Part shown: in pieces, positions 24,494 to 33,813 of the stretch | Numbering within the stretch: the stretch's first letter is position 1 | Layout: each line of letters opens with the position of its first letter | NCBI GenBank assembly: GCA_029265905.1 | Contig: JAJUGR010000006.1 | Span: 60,949 to 124,948, forward strand | DNA: 64,000 nt | Source: Sporomusaceae bacterium | GTDB taxonomy: Bacteria > Bacillota > Negativicutes > Acidaminococcales > JAJUGR01 | Direction of reading: 5' to 3' | The notes under the pieces: model-generated | Seen by the model: only the letters and a program-made list of their open reading frames with translations | Databases searched by the model: none | Told to the model about the DNA's origin: nothing | Position numbers and translations under genes: made by a program

Positions 24494-25999
24494 TTAAACG
24501 CGATAGTCTACCGCCAGGTCGTCCTCCACTGACGACACTGCGTTTTGCTGCTCGAGCTGCGCCACGAGTTCTTCCGGAACGACTTTGCGCTGTTCGCCGC
24601 CGCTCATCCCGGCCCACGCCTGACCGCGCTCCCCTTGCTGCTGGGGCAAAGGGTTGCCCAGCCCGGCGTAAACGCCTACGTCATGCACTTTAAGTCCGGC
24701 GGCGCTCAATTCCAGCTTCAGTTGCTGAAGCGAGCTTTCCAGGACCTGGCGAACTTCCAGGTTGTCGGCATGAAACCGGGCGGTCAGCTTGCCGCCTTCC
24801 AGCATTAGCTTGACTGTCACATCCCCCAGCGCCTCCGGCTTCAGCCGCATAGTCATTTCTTCCACGCCCGGACGGTGCACGATGCGGACTTGATCAGCTA
24901 CCTGGCGCAAAACTTCCCTGGCATTAAGCGCGGGCTGTTCTTGCGGCTTAACCCCGTAATTGGCGGTTTCCAGCGGCGCCTGAACGGACGGTAAGCTGAA
25001 CGTACCGGCCGAATCGTCCGGCTGCTGGGCCCCCTTGGTCAGCGCCTCTTGCTGCTCCGGCTTGCCAAATTGATCGAGCTGGGCGCCAGCTTGTTCGTCG
25101 GCTCCGCTTGCGGCGCGCTCTGCTGTAGGCAACGCGGCGTGCGCGCCCTCGGCTGCGGCATTGGTTTGACCGCCGTGAGACTCTGCCGCCGGCGCCGTGA
25201 GACTCGCCGCCAAGGGGTTATCCGGGCTTACAGCCCCCGCTTTTCCCGCAAACGGCTGTTGTTTTGCCGCCAGCGCCGGTTGTCCCGCCGCTGATAAAGC
25301 GGTCCGGGCGGCGTCTTCGGCCACGCCGGCCGTCGCCATGGCTGCCGCTGCCAGCTGGCCGGCAATGGCCTGCTCAGGCTGCGTCAGCAAATTAGCGCTG
25401 CCGCCAGACGGTTGCGGCCCCAAAGTCATTTGCAGCGCCGCATCGCGCATTGTCTGCGCAACTTGAAGCGACTGCCTTTGCTCGTTTGCTTCCGCCAGCA
25501 GCGCAGCGGCATTGACCGTGCTGTTTAACCGCCCCCCGGCGGCCAGCGTTTGCAAATCCTGCAAGAATTGCCCGCTGCCAGTTGCCGCTCCAGCGGCCGA
25601 ACTCGCTGTTTCCGCGTTCATATAGGCAACCGCCGTAGTTGCTTGACTGAACAAAACCGGCGCCGCCGGGGCAAAAACCGCGCTTTGCACGGCCTCGACC
25701 GGCTGATTTGGCGGGGCTTCCGGCGGGCGCGCCGGGTCGTCCGTCACGGCAGTCTGCTGCTCTTTCCGCTCCGTCTCAGTTGCCTGCTCAGCCTTTCGCT
25801 TTGGCTCCTGCGGCTTAGCCAGCGGTTTGGCCTCCGGTTGGCCGGCTTTGGCGCGCGGCTGGGCGCCTGGGGCTGTTTGCCGCTGCTTGTCAGCCAGGCA
25901 CCGCGAGAAAGCGCTGTCCGCCGCCGAGTCTTTGTTGCGGGCTGTTTGAGCCGCCTGCGGCAGAGCCGCCTCGAGTAAGTTCACTACTTTTGCTTGCAC
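24494..25999 (-). CDS. fliK: Flagellar hook-length control protein FliK
   Basis: FliK measures hook length and triggers the FlhB specificity switch. The 501-residue protein has a long Ala-, Gln- and Pro-rich low-complexity N-terminal part (residues 1-380). The conserved FliK C-terminal domain follows near residues 385-455 (EEMTMRLKPEALGDVTVKL and LESSLQQLKLELSAAGL). The start is GTG at 25999, seven bases after GGAGG; an upstream in-frame GTG would overlap the ribosome site. Low-complexity length variation is normal in this family. Confidence 0.92.
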   Translation of the reverse strand: MQAKVVNLLEAALPQAAQTARNKDSAADSAFSRCLADKQRQTAPGAQPRAKAGQPEAKPLAKPQEPKRKAEQATETERKEQQTAVTDDPARPPEAPPNQPVEAVQSAVFAPAAPVLFSQATTAVAYMNAETASSAAGAATGSGQFLQDLQTLAAGGRLNSTVNAAALLAEANEQRQSLQVAQTMRDAALQMTLGPQPSGGSANLLTQPEQAIAGQLAAAAMATAGVAEDAARTALSAAGQPALAAKQQPFAGKAGAVSPDNPLAASLTAPAAESHGGQTNAAAEGAHAALPTAERAASGADEQAGAQLDQFGKPEQQEALTKGAQQPDDSAGTFSLPSVQAPLETANYGVKPQEQPALNAREVLRQVADQVRIVHRPGVEEMTMRLKPEALGDVTVKLMLEGGKLTARFHADNLEVRQVLESSLQQLKLELSAAGLKVHDVGVYAGLGNPLPQQQGERGQAWAGMSGGEQRKVVPEELVAQLEQQNAVSSVEDDLAVDYRV

Positions 26000-26058
26000 A
26001 TATTCACCTCCTTTCACGCCACTACATATATCGAATGATTTGGCTGTCGCCTTAACAG

Positions 26059-26640
26059 CTAGTTTCGTTGCGGAAGAAGCGCCTGCCCAGTGCGATTGCG
26101 CAATAGCGCTTCTGAAATTGCCGCCGCTCGCGAAGCGTCGAACGCCGCCAGCACCTTCGCCGCATTTTCTTCCTCCATGCGGTTTACAACAGCAACAATC
26201 GTGTCGTCGTCCAGTTTTTCCAAAATGGCGACTGCCTCAGCAGGCTTCATTCCTTCATACAGCCTCGCCAGCTTGGAAATACGCTTTTTTTCTTCCTGCT
26301 GACGAGCTTTTTCCAGCTTGTCGCGCTCGGCCACATCAAGCGGCGCGACGGTGCCGGCTGGCGGCAGGCTGCTGTCGCGCCCGCCCGGCTTTGATTGCGG
26401 GTTGACGGTCGCCGCCGGCGCCGCTTCCGGCAGGATTGGCATTTCTACCCGCGCTGGGTCGCGCAATCTTTTGATTGCTTCCCGAACAAGCCGGTTGTCT
26501 TGCACGCCGGCTTGTTGCGCCAGCGCCTCAGGATCGATAATCCGCATTTTCATCAAACCGTACGTGCTGGCGCAAACCAGTGCCAGCAACAGGAACAGGA
26601 CGAGGAAAAGCTGTCCGCCCCTACCCATTTTCGCCGCCAT
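26059..26640 (-). CDS. MotE/YlxF-like membrane protein with MgtE-N-type domain
   Basis: A 193-residue protein with one N-terminal membrane helix (about residues 9-31), a Pro/Ala-rich linker and a charged coiled coil (~105-125). The C-terminal MgtE-N-like domain includes LARLYEGMKPAEAVAILEKLDDDTIVAVVNRM. This matches the YlxF/MotE group, a periplasmic-type chaperone or linker of flagellar motors in other bacteria. The ATG shares one base with the stop of the preceding transglycosylase gene (TAATG), so the two are coupled and may act together at the wall. Confidence 0.82.
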   Translation of the reverse strand: MAAKMGRGGQLFLVLFLLLALVCASTYGLMKMRIIDPEALAQQAGVQDNRLVREAIKRLRDPARVEMPILPEAAPAATVNPQSKPGGRDSSLPPAGTVAPLDVAERDKLEKARQQEEKKRISKLARLYEGMKPAEAVAILEKLDDDTIVAVVNRMEEENAAKVLAAFDASRAAAISEALLRNRTGQALLPQRN

Positions 26641-27179
26641 TACTCACTGCCTCCGCCCTGCTTCACCGTTCCCATCACGCCTTCCACGTACGCGCGCGTT
26701 TCGCGATAGGGCGGTATCCCCTGATGCTGTTCCACCGCCCCCGGCCCGGCGTTGTATGCGGCGGCCGCCAAGCGGTAGTCGCCGCCAAATTGCCGCAACA
26801 TCATCCCCAAATAGCGAACGCCCCCGTCAATGTTCTCGGCGGCATTGAAAGCATCGCCTACGCCCAGCATCGACGCCGTGTCCGGCATCAACTGCATCAC
26901 GCCGACCGCCCCGGCTGTTGAGACTGCGCCAGGATCATAGCCAGACTCCGCTTTCGCCACCGCCAATGCCAGGGATTCCGGCACCTGATGTTTTTGCGCC
27001 GCGGCGCAAACCATTTTTTTGACCTGCTCGCGGCCGCTGTTGTCAGGCGCCGTTGCGGCCGCGCCGAGCAATTGGGCAAAATCAGGCTGCCGCCCCGCGC
27101 CAGCAGCCTGGTGGGGTTTGGGCGCATAGCGCTTTTCTATGTCAGCAATACGCTGCTGGACGGCCGTCATGCCGTTCAT
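26640..27179 (-). CDS. Flagellar operon lytic transglycosylase (SLT domain)
   Basis: A 179-residue soluble lytic transglycosylase-like protein that probably cuts peptidoglycan so the rod can pass. The SLT domain runs from about residue 55 to 165. The catalytic Glu is in AVAKAESGYDPGAVS, with GAVGVMQLMPDTA and AAAYNAGPGAVEQHQGIPPY as the family blocks. No signal peptide is visible, which suggests export through the flagellar apparatus; that is inference. It lies between fliJ and the MotE-like gene and overlaps the latter by one base. Confidence 0.9.
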   Translation of the reverse strand: MNGMTAVQQRIADIEKRYAPKPHQAAGAGRQPDFAQLLGAAATAPDNSGREQVKKMVCAAAQKHQVPESLALAVAKAESGYDPGAVSTAGAVGVMQLMPDTASMLGVGDAFNAAENIDGGVRYLGMMLRQFGGDYRLAAAAYNAGPGAVEQHQGIPPYRETRAYVEGVMGTVKQGGGSE

Positions 27180-27185
27180 ATCTCA

Positions 27186-27629
27186 TCACTTCCTTGACTG
27201 CACTACGACGCTGGCTAGTTCGTCCAGCGCCTTTTGTTCTTCCTGCAACACAGTTTCCTGGTAAACTTCAAGCTCTTTTTCCTTTAGCTTGTCGACGATT
27301 TTCCGCGCCTTCAGCGCCTCTTCCAGCAGCTTAAGCGCCGCCAGGCGCTCCTCACGCAAAGCCTCGACCGCCATTGCTTTTTGTGCCAACGAAAACTGCA
27401 GTTCCCGCTGGTAGGCCTCAAAAACGATCAGCAGGGAAATTAGCGCGCCGGAACGTTTTTTACCCTCATACTCGGTTTGCAGCTGCGTCAAGCGCCGCTG
27501 CAGCTCCTCCAGTTCAGCCAGGGCCTGCTGATAACGCGCCGTCGCCTCCGCAAGCCGCTGCTGGTGCGACTCTTCGTTTTGTCGCCGTATTTTATGCAAT
27601 GCCGCCAACGGAAAAACAAAGGGCTTCAT
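27186..27629 (-). CDS. fliJ: Flagellar export chaperone FliJ
   Basis: FliJ is the coiled-coil stalk of the export ATPase that links FliI to FlhA. The 147-residue protein is almost entirely helical with heptad-like charged repeats and starts with the typical FxFPLAALHKIRRQNEE. Its position directly after fliI and its length confirm the call despite low sequence conservation. Confidence 0.92.
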   Translation of the reverse strand: MKPFVFPLAALHKIRRQNEESHQQRLAEATARYQQALAELEELQRRLTQLQTEYEGKKRSGALISLLIVFEAYQRELQFSLAQKAMAVEALREERLAALKLLEEALKARKIVDKLKEKELEVYQETVLQEEQKALDELASVVVQSRK

Positions 27630-27642
27630 GGCACGCCGCCTC

Positions 27643-28956
27643 TCACGCTCCGCCCGCTAACTGAATCAAACGGGCGCTGCTGTCTTCAAATCCTACCGCC
27701 TCATAGACTTCCTGCTGCAGATAGGACCTCGCCTCGTCAATTAAGCGGATCGCCTTGTCGATTGCCGGATTGCTCCCTGCGACATAGGCTCCGATGTTGA
27801 TCAAATCCTCCGCTTCCCGATAAACCGCCAGCAAGCGCCGTAACTCCTGCGCCGCCTGCCAGTGGGGACGGTCAACGATCTCCATCATCACCCGGCTGAC
27901 GCTCGCCAGCACATCGATGGCCGGATAGTGGTTTTTCGCCGCCAAATCCCTTGACAGGACCACATGCCCGTCCAAAATGCTCCGGACCGTATCGGCGATC
28001 GGTTCATTCATGTCATCGCCTTCGACCAAAACGGTGTAAATGCCGGTGATGGACCCCGTGTCCGCCGGCCCCGAACGCTCCAACAGTTTGGGGAGCGTGG
28101 CAAAAACCGAAGGCGTGTAGCCGCGCGTTGCCGGCGGTTCGCCGATCGTCAAGCCCACTTCGCGCTGGGCCATGGCAAAGCGCGTCACCGAATCCATCAT
28201 CAGCATGACGTTCAAGCCTTGGTCGCGGAAATATTCGCTGATTGCGGTTGCCGTCAAGGCGCCCTTGAGCCTGACCAGTGCCGGCTGATCTGACGTCGCG
28301 ACCACCACCACCGAACGTTTCAGCCCTTCTTCGCCAAGATCGCGTTCAATGAATTCGCGCACTTCCCGGCCGCGCTCGCCGATCAGCGCGATCACGTTGA
28401 TATCCGCTTCCGTGTTGCGCGCAATCATGCCCAGCAGTGTGCTTTTGCCCACCCCGCTGCCGGCCATGATCCCCACGCGCTGTCCCTGCCCCAGCGTCAG
28501 CAGGCCGTCAATTGTTTTGACGCCGACTGACAATTTGCTATGTATCCGTGCGCGCGCCAAGGGCGAGGGAGGCGCATTTTGCAGCGAATAGGAGTCCGTC
28601 TTTTTCAAAGGGCCTTTCCCGTCAATCGGATTGCCCAGGCCGTCAACAATGCGCCCCAGCAAATCCGGACCGACGGCAACGCTCAGCGACTGCTCGGAGG
28701 CCACCACCTCGCAGCCCGGACCGATCCCCGCCACCTCGCCCAGCGGCATAAGCAAAACCCGGTTCTGCCGAAAGCCAGCTACTTCGGCCTTGATCGGCTC
28801 CCCGCCGCCGCGCGGAAACACATAGCACAATTCGCCCAGCATGACGTTCGGCCCCTCCGATTCGATCACCAGGCCGATGAGCTGCACCACCCGGCCTTTG
28901 AGCAGCATGGTTCGGCACTCTTTGATCCCCTGCAGCAGTACGCCCTGTTCAATCAT
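27643..28956 (-). CDS. fliI: Flagellum-specific export ATPase FliI
   Basis: FliI is the F1-beta-like ATPase of the flagellar type III export system. The 437-residue protein has Walker A (GIMAGSGVGKSTLLGMIARN), ALIGERGREVREFIERD, Walker B (LNVMLMMDSVTRFAMAQREVG) and the ATRGYTPSVFATLPKLLERSG stretch. The true start is the ATG at 28956, which overlaps the fliH stop (ATGA). The longer frame is fliH sequence read out of frame. Confidence 0.97.
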   Translation of the reverse strand: MIEQGVLLQGIKECRTMLLKGRVVQLIGLVIESEGPNVMLGELCYVFPRGGGEPIKAEVAGFRQNRVLLMPLGEVAGIGPGCEVVASEQSLSVAVGPDLLGRIVDGLGNPIDGKGPLKKTDSYSLQNAPPSPLARARIHSKLSVGVKTIDGLLTLGQGQRVGIMAGSGVGKSTLLGMIARNTEADINVIALIGERGREVREFIERDLGEEGLKRSVVVVATSDQPALVRLKGALTATAISEYFRDQGLNVMLMMDSVTRFAMAQREVGLTIGEPPATRGYTPSVFATLPKLLERSGPADTGSITGIYTVLVEGDDMNEPIADTVRSILDGHVVLSRDLAAKNHYPAIDVLASVSRVMMEIVDRPHWQAAQELRRLLAVYREAEDLINIGAYVAGSNPAIDKAIRLIDEARSYLQQEVYEAVGFEDSSARLIQLAGGA

Positions 28957-29789
28957 CGCGCAACCAGCTCTTCCAGGCGCTGCCGAAGCAGCGCCAGCTG
29001 TGTTTCCAGACGGGCGTCGACGGTGCCGTTGCCTGTCTCCAGCACGCAATCGGCCGCCCCCAAAGACTGGTCGGCCAAAATCGTGATCGATTGCTGGCCG
29101 CCCATCATGCGCTGCAGGTCGCTTCTGGCCTCCAGCAGCAACGGATAGTGGGCTGGATTGACCCGCACCACCACTTGCGCCTGATCGCGCACCTTTTGCA
29201 ACGCCTCAGTCACGATCGGCAGCATGACCAGCGGATTTTCATCGATTTCCCGGGCAAGCACTTTGCCCGCCACAGCCAAGGCCAGTTCGACAATTTGCCG
29301 GTCGGCACTCAAAACGGTGTTGCTGCGCTCGCTCTCAGCCTGCACCAGCAGCGCCTCAGCCTGCTTGACGGCTTGCTCGAGCTTGGCGGCCATTTCCTGG
29401 CGGGCGGCAGCCGTCCCTTCTTCCAGGCCCTGCTGGTACCCAGCCCGGTACCCTTCTTCGTGCCCATGGCGTTCACCGCATTCATAGCCCCGGGCATAAC
29501 CCTCCGCACGGGCGCTTTCCCGTATCGCTTCCATTTCCTGCGTTGCCTTTTGCAAGACAAGGCCCGCGTCCGTTCTTGCCTGATGCAACATTTGCTCGGA
29601 CAATCGCTTCGTTTCAGCCAGCACTTGCTCGGCCGCGACTAAAGCGTCCTGCTTGCCAAGCCCATTGCCAGCGGGCGAACGTTTCGCGCCGGCCTCCAGG
29701 CAGGCATGTCCGCCAACAGCCTTGCGCTGTGGCTGAATGATAAACGGCAGCTTGTGCGCTACTTCCTCCGACTTGATGATCTTAGGCAA
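28953..29789 (-). CDS. fliH: Flagellar assembly protein FliH
   Basis: FliH binds and regulates the FliI ATPase, similar to the F1Fo b/delta stalk. It has the characteristic GxxxG-type repeats (GYARGYECGERHGHEEGYRAGY, about residues 95-116). A helical stalk follows, then a C-terminal V-ATPase-E-like domain (LALAVAGKVLAREIDENPLVMLPIV). It overlaps fliG at its start by eight bases and fliI at its end by four. Confidence 0.94.
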   Translation of the reverse strand: MPKIIKSEEVAHKLPFIIQPQRKAVGGHACLEAGAKRSPAGNGLGKQDALVAAEQVLAETKRLSEQMLHQARTDAGLVLQKATQEMEAIRESARAEGYARGYECGERHGHEEGYRAGYQQGLEEGTAAARQEMAAKLEQAVKQAEALLVQAESERSNTVLSADRQIVELALAVAGKVLAREIDENPLVMLPIVTEALQKVRDQAQVVVRVNPAHYPLLLEARSDLQRMMGGQQSITILADQSLGAADCVLETGNGTVDARLETQLALLRQRLEELVAR

Positions 29790-30792
29790 TTATTTCGTCT
29801 CCTTTTCCTCTGGATACGACTATTTCACCTGACTCCTCCAACCGGCGAATGACATTGACAATCTTTTGCTGCGCTTCTTCTACGTCGCGAATGCGGACCG
29901 GACCCATGAATTCGATTTCTTCGCGCAGCATATCGGCAGCGCGCTTGGACATGTTTTTGTACACCTTGGAAGAAACCTCGGCCGATACGGCCTTGAGCGC
30001 CAAGCCCAGATCCTTCGTCTCGATTTCCCGCAAGACAAGCTGCAGGGACCGGTCGTCGAGCAAGACGATATCCTCGAAGACGAACATGCGTTTTTTGATT
30101 TCTTCGGCCAGTTCCGGATCCTGAACCTCCAGCGCCTCGATAATCGTTCGCTCCGTCGTGCGATCGGCGCGATTCAGCAACTCGACAATCGAATCGACGC
30201 CGCCAGCGGCGGTAAAGTCCTGTGTTACCAGCGACGAGAGCTTGCGCTCCAAAATCCGCTCCACGTCCTTGATCACGTCAGGCGATGTGCGGTCCATGGT
30301 GGCGATGCGGCGGGCCACATCAATCTGCAGGTCGGAAGGCAGGGACGAGAGGATGATCGCGGACTGCTCCGGCTGTAAATACGCCATGATCAAAGCAATG
30401 GTTTGCGGATGTTCATTTTGAATAAAATTCAACAGTTGCGCCGGATCCGTATTGCGGACGAAATCGAACGGGCGGATCTGGAGGCTGGAGGTAAGGCGGT
30501 TGAGGATGGTCATCGCCTTCTCAGCGCCAAGCGCCCGCTCCAAGACATCGCGCGCATAATCGAGGCCGCCGGAAGAAATAAACTCCTTTGCCACGCACAT
30601 CTCATAAAACTCGGACACGACCTGGTCGGTCATCTCCTGCGGCACCTTGCGCTGATTGGCAATTTCAAGCGTCAACTTTTCGATGTCATCTTCCTTCAAC
30701 TGCTTCAACACCAGGGAGGACACGTCCGGCCCCATTGCAATCAGCAAAATCGCCGCTTTTTGCTTGCCAGTTAACTCTTTGGTTTGATACAT
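29782..30792 (-). CDS. fliG: Flagellar motor switch protein FliG
   Basis: FliG is the rotor protein that interacts with the stator. It has the N-terminal FliF-binding domain (GKQKAAILLIAMGPDVSSLVLKQL), the middle domain with the EHPQTIALIMAYLQPEQ motif, and the C-terminal torque helix with charged residues (DRSLQLVLREIETKDLGLALK). Start ATG at 30792 (MYQTKELTG) follows GAGGTGG. Length 336 residues is normal. Confidence 0.97.
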   Translation of the reverse strand: MYQTKELTGKQKAAILLIAMGPDVSSLVLKQLKEDDIEKLTLEIANQRKVPQEMTDQVVSEFYEMCVAKEFISSGGLDYARDVLERALGAEKAMTILNRLTSSLQIRPFDFVRNTDPAQLLNFIQNEHPQTIALIMAYLQPEQSAIILSSLPSDLQIDVARRIATMDRTSPDVIKDVERILERKLSSLVTQDFTAAGGVDSIVELLNRADRTTERTIIEALEVQDPELAEEIKKRMFVFEDIVLLDDRSLQLVLREIETKDLGLALKAVSAEVSSKVYKNMSKRAADMLREEIEFMGPVRIRDVEEAQQKIVNVIRRLEESGEIVVSRGKGDEIIA

Positions 30793-30838
30793 CTGCCGTT
30801 CCACCTCATCGCCTGGCTGCCACCTATGATCTCAAGCG

Positions 30839-32410
30839 CTATTCGTCTGCCAGCCAGGTTCTTATCAACTGCGCTACGCTGTCCGGATTTTGCCGGGCTA
30901 TTTTCGTTATTTCTTCACGCTGCTTCATGCGCTCTTTTTCTTCCTTCGACGGTTCCTTTTTCTTGCGTTCCTGCTCTTTCATCTGCGCTTCCGCTTCTTC
31001 CAGTTCCGCCACGGTGCCGATCGGGGTGGCCAGCAGGACCCGTTCCGCTTCGGCCGTTTCCTTGCGCCGCGCATACGCGCGCCAGGCAAGCAAAGCGCCG
31101 ACGACGAGCGCCAGGCCGGCTGCTGCTTTCGCATATCCCAGCAGCTTCGTTTCATCCGACAGCTTTTCCTGCTCCCGTTTTTGCTGATCCAACGCTTCCG
31201 TATTGAAGGGCATCCGCTCTACCGACACAACGTCGCCGCGCGCCTGACTGAACCCGGCCGCAGAAGCGACGACCTTGCTGATGCTGTCCTGCTGCGCCTG
31301 GGTTATGCCCTCGTCAATCAGCACGGCAACGGTCAGGCGCTTAATGGCGCCCGGCGTTGCGATAATTTTCTCTTTTGTTTCGTTTATTTCATAGTTGCGC
31401 GTAACTTCCTTTTTTTCGTAAGTCGACTGATTCTGATTGGCCGTCACATAGCCGGGGACATTGCTGGCCACGCCCGGCTGCCCGCCCGGCGCCCCCGCCG
31501 TTCCCCGGTAGTTCTCGGTCAAGTCCTGCGAGCTGCGAATAATGCCCTTGTCGTCGACAACCGGCTCAAAGACCTGCCGGTCCAAGGAGCGCTGGTCAAA
31601 ATTCAACTCCACGCTGACGCGAACCGCCGATTTGTGGACCCCCAGCACCTGGTCAAGCATGGACTGGATATTGCGCTGCAAATCATCCTGCACCCGCTTG
31701 GTCAACTGGAATTGCGTGAGGGAAGTCTTTTTGTCGGGCCCCTGCCCCTCCTCATCCGGCGCGTTCAACACCTTGGCAAACTGATCGATGACGGTGATGT
31801 TCTCCGGCTTCAAGCCCTGAATGCTATGGGCCGTCAGATTGACAATGCCTTTGATCTGCGCCTTGGACAGTTCGGCGCCCGATCGCACCTTCAGCATTAT
31901 CGACGCGCTGGCCGGCTTCTCGTTTTGCTTATACAGGCTGTCCTTTGGCAGTACAATATGTACGCGCGCCGCTTCTACTTCGGACAATTGTTCGATCGTG
32001 CGCGCCAACTCCCCTTGCAGAGCCTGCAGGTACTGAACGCGATTTTGAAACTCGGTGGCGCCGAACTGACTCTTTTCGAACAGCTCAAACCCTTTTTTCC
32101 CTTTCGGCAGATCCTGCGCCGCCAGCTCCATGCGCAACCGATAAACATCTTTTGCGGGCACAAGAATAGAGGCGCCCTTATCGCCGATCTCATAGGGCGT
32201 CTTCATTTCCTTCAGTTTGTTGACAACTTCGCCCGCGTCCTTCGTCTCCATGTTGGTAAACAAGGGAACATACTCCGGCTTGCCGCCGTACAGCGCCCCC
32301 CATATCAAAAGCACCAGCAGAAAAGCCCCTGCGCCGCCAAGCACGGCATACCGCTGCTTTTTTGTCGCACTCGCCCAATATGCCGCTATTCGCTCTTTCC
32401 AGTCAGACAT
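30839..32410 (-). CDS. fliF: Flagellar MS-ring protein FliF
   Basis: FliF forms the MS ring that templates basal body assembly. It has an N-terminal membrane helix (about 21-43), ring-building motifs (RVQYLQALQGELARTIEQLSEVEAARVHIVLP and LNLTAHSIQGLKPENITV-like segments), a low-complexity region, a C-terminal membrane helix (about 425-445) and an acidic FliG-binding tail. Length 523 is typical. It is between fliE and fliG. Confidence 0.96.
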   Translation of the reverse strand: MSDWKERIAAYWASATKKQRYAVLGGAGAFLLVLLIWGALYGGKPEYVPLFTNMETKDAGEVVNKLKEMKTPYEIGDKGASILVPAKDVYRLRMELAAQDLPKGKKGFELFEKSQFGATEFQNRVQYLQALQGELARTIEQLSEVEAARVHIVLPKDSLYKQNEKPASASIMLKVRSGAELSKAQIKGIVNLTAHSIQGLKPENITVIDQFAKVLNAPDEEGQGPDKKTSLTQFQLTKRVQDDLQRNIQSMLDQVLGVHKSAVRVSVELNFDQRSLDRQVFEPVVDDKGIIRSSQDLTENYRGTAGAPGGQPGVASNVPGYVTANQNQSTYEKKEVTRNYEINETKEKIIATPGAIKRLTVAVLIDEGITQAQQDSISKVVASAAGFSQARGDVVSVERMPFNTEALDQQKREQEKLSDETKLLGYAKAAAGLALVVGALLAWRAYARRKETAEAERVLLATPIGTVAELEEAEAQMKEQERKKKEPSKEEKERMKQREEITKIARQNPDSVAQLIRTWLADE

Positions 32411-32436
32411 TCGTTACATCCTCTCAACGGCTAAAC

Positions 32437-32736
32437 TCAAACCTGCATTCTCATAACCTCTTGATAGGCCTCTACCGCTTTGTTGCGGACCTGCATTGTC
32501 AGTTGAACCGCCAACGACGCTTTTTCCGTGGCAATCATAACCTGGGAAACGTCTTCAATTCGGCCTTGGGCCAGCGCAACCGATTTTTGCTGGGAATCCT
32601 GCACCAGACCGTTTACTTCGTCCATCGCTTCGGCAAGCAGTTCGCCGAAAGCTTTCCCTTTCCCGTCCGCCGCTGGCGCCGGGCTGTTTTTTGCCGCCTC
32701 CTGCACAGGACGCAAAGCCACGCGTTCAATTTGCAT
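32437..32736 (-). CDS. fliE: Flagellar hook-basal body protein FliE
   Basis: FliE joins the MS ring to the rod and is one of the first exported proteins. The 99-residue protein shows the family helices FGELLAEAMDEVNGLVQDSQQKSVALAQG and the C-terminal ATEKASLAVQLTMQVRNKAVEAYQEVMRMQV. It lies between flgC and fliF, the standard arrangement. Confidence 0.96.
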   Translation of the reverse strand: MQIERVALRPVQEAAKNSPAPAADGKGKAFGELLAEAMDEVNGLVQDSQQKSVALAQGRIEDVSQVMIATEKASLAVQLTMQVRNKAVEAYQEVMRMQV

Positions 32737-32759
32737 CTGTCTTCTCCGCTCCTTCTGCG

Positions 32760-33188
32760 CTATTTGCCGATATCGAGGGCTTTGAGCGTCATTGTTTTCG
32801 CCGCATTGACGGCCGCCACGTTTGCTTCATAAGCACGCGAAGCTGTCATCATATCCACCATTTCCGAAACGACATTGACGTTAGGCATATGTACGTAGCC
32901 GCTAGCGTCCGCATCCGGATGCTGCGGGTCATAGACGGTTTTAAGGGGTGACTGGTCCTGAACGATCCCGGTCACGCGAACGCCGCTGCCGACCGCCAGC
33001 TGCTGCTGCAACAGGGTGGAGAAAGCGGCGACCTCCTCACGCGGGGAGAAAACAACCTGCTGGCGGCGATAAGGTCCGCCGGATGCGGTTCTCGTCGTGT
33101 TGACATTGGCCAGGTTGTTTGAAATGACGTCCAACCGCAGACGTTCGGCCGTCATGCCTGAAGCGGCCGTATCAATAGAGCGAAACAT
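32760..33188 (-). CDS. flgC: Flagellar proximal rod protein FlgC
   Basis: FlgC is a proximal rod subunit exported by the flagellar type III system. The N-terminal rod signature SGMTAERLRLDVISNNLANVNTTRT and the C-terminal VNVVSEMVDMMTASRAYEANVAAVNAAK are intact in 142 residues. It follows flgB by two bases. Confidence 0.96.
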   Translation of the reverse strand: MFRSIDTAASGMTAERLRLDVISNNLANVNTTRTASGGPYRRQQVVFSPREEVAAFSTLLQQQLAVGSGVRVTGIVQDQSPLKTVYDPQHPDADASGYVHMPNVNVVSEMVDMMTASRAYEANVAAVNAAKTMTLKALDIGK

Positions 33189-33190
33189 GT

Positions 33191-33610
33191 TTAGCGACCT
33201 CCCGTAATGACTGATTTCAAGGTGGCGTAATAACGGCTCAGCTGTTGGGCATTAGCCTGGTAAAAAATCGAGTTCTTGGCCACTTCCGCCATCTCGCGGT
33301 CAATATCGACATTATTGCCATCCGTCCGCATGGAAACAGTGTCGTCCCGCACCACGCGAGGGCCGGATGCACCCGCTGTCGGAGACAGGTGCCGGGGGTT
33401 TGTTGTCTGCAAAGCAAGCCGCTTTGCGCCTTTTTTGTCCTCTTTGTCGAGCGCCTGCTGAAGCTGGTCGCCGAAAACAACGTCGCTGCGTTTAAACTGC
33501 GGCGTGTTGACGTTAGCGATATTGTTGCTTAAAACCTGCTGCCGCAAAGCGGCCCCTTGCAATGCCTGCTGCATCGCGGCTGCGCTGCTATTGTCAAAAG
33601 AGATAGCCAT
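33191..33610 (-). CDS. flgB: Flagellar proximal rod protein FlgB
   Basis: FlgB is a proximal rod subunit and the first gene of the fla/che operon. The 139-residue protein carries the rod signature ALRQQVLSNNIANVNTPQFKRSDV. The C-terminal NSIFYQANAQQLSRYYATLKSVI is also present. Start ATG at 33610 is chosen because AAGGAG lies at proper spacing; the open frame extends 56 codons upstream across the promoter and is not coding. Confidence 0.96.
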   Translation of the reverse strand: MAISFDNSSAAAMQQALQGAALRQQVLSNNIANVNTPQFKRSDVVFGDQLQQALDKEDKKGAKRLALQTTNPRHLSPTAGASGPRVVRDDTVSMRTDGNNVDIDREMAEVAKNSIFYQANAQQLSRYYATLKSVITGGR

Positions 33611-33674
33611 AAGCCCACTCCTTCTTGCAATTCCAAATTTTCGCCTATGTTTATAAAAATGGCAGTTATAATTA

Positions 33675-33703
33675 AGTATAACGCACTGCAAACCGCCAGT
33701 AAA
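33675..33703 (-). promoter_or_regulatory. Sigma-A-type promoter of the fla/che operon
   Basis: On the minus strand TTTACT (33698-33703) and TATACT (33675-33680) are separated by 17 bases, about 65 bases upstream of the flgB start. No sigma-D-type element was found in the same interval, so first transcription of the operon appears to be vegetative. Confidence 0.75.
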
Positions 33704-33742
33704 TAGAAAATCAAGCCCGCGGCCTGTGACTGGAGGCTCAAG

Positions 33743-33773
33743 AAAAGCCGCCAGGTAAGAGCTGGCGGCTTTT
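33743..33773 (-). terminator. Intrinsic terminator of codY
   Basis: A perfect 12-bp stem (33743-33754 with 33762-33773) closes on a seven-base loop, with A and T runs at either side. It lies between the codY stop and the flgB promoter and should insulate the flagellar operon from codY transcription. Confidence 0.88.
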
Positions 33774-33813
33774 TGCACAAATATAAATTTTTTACTTTTT
33801 TAACAGCTAATTT

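Noticed and set aside
30890..32434. 514-residue plus-strand frame opposite fliF
   Set aside because: Shadow of a complete FliF gene; composition is mirror-image and no start signal is seen.
33611..33740. Sigma-D or CodY-box element upstream of flgB
   Set aside because: No acceptable TAAA-N15-GCCGATAA or AATTTTCWGAAAATT match was found; only the sigma-A-like promoter stands out.
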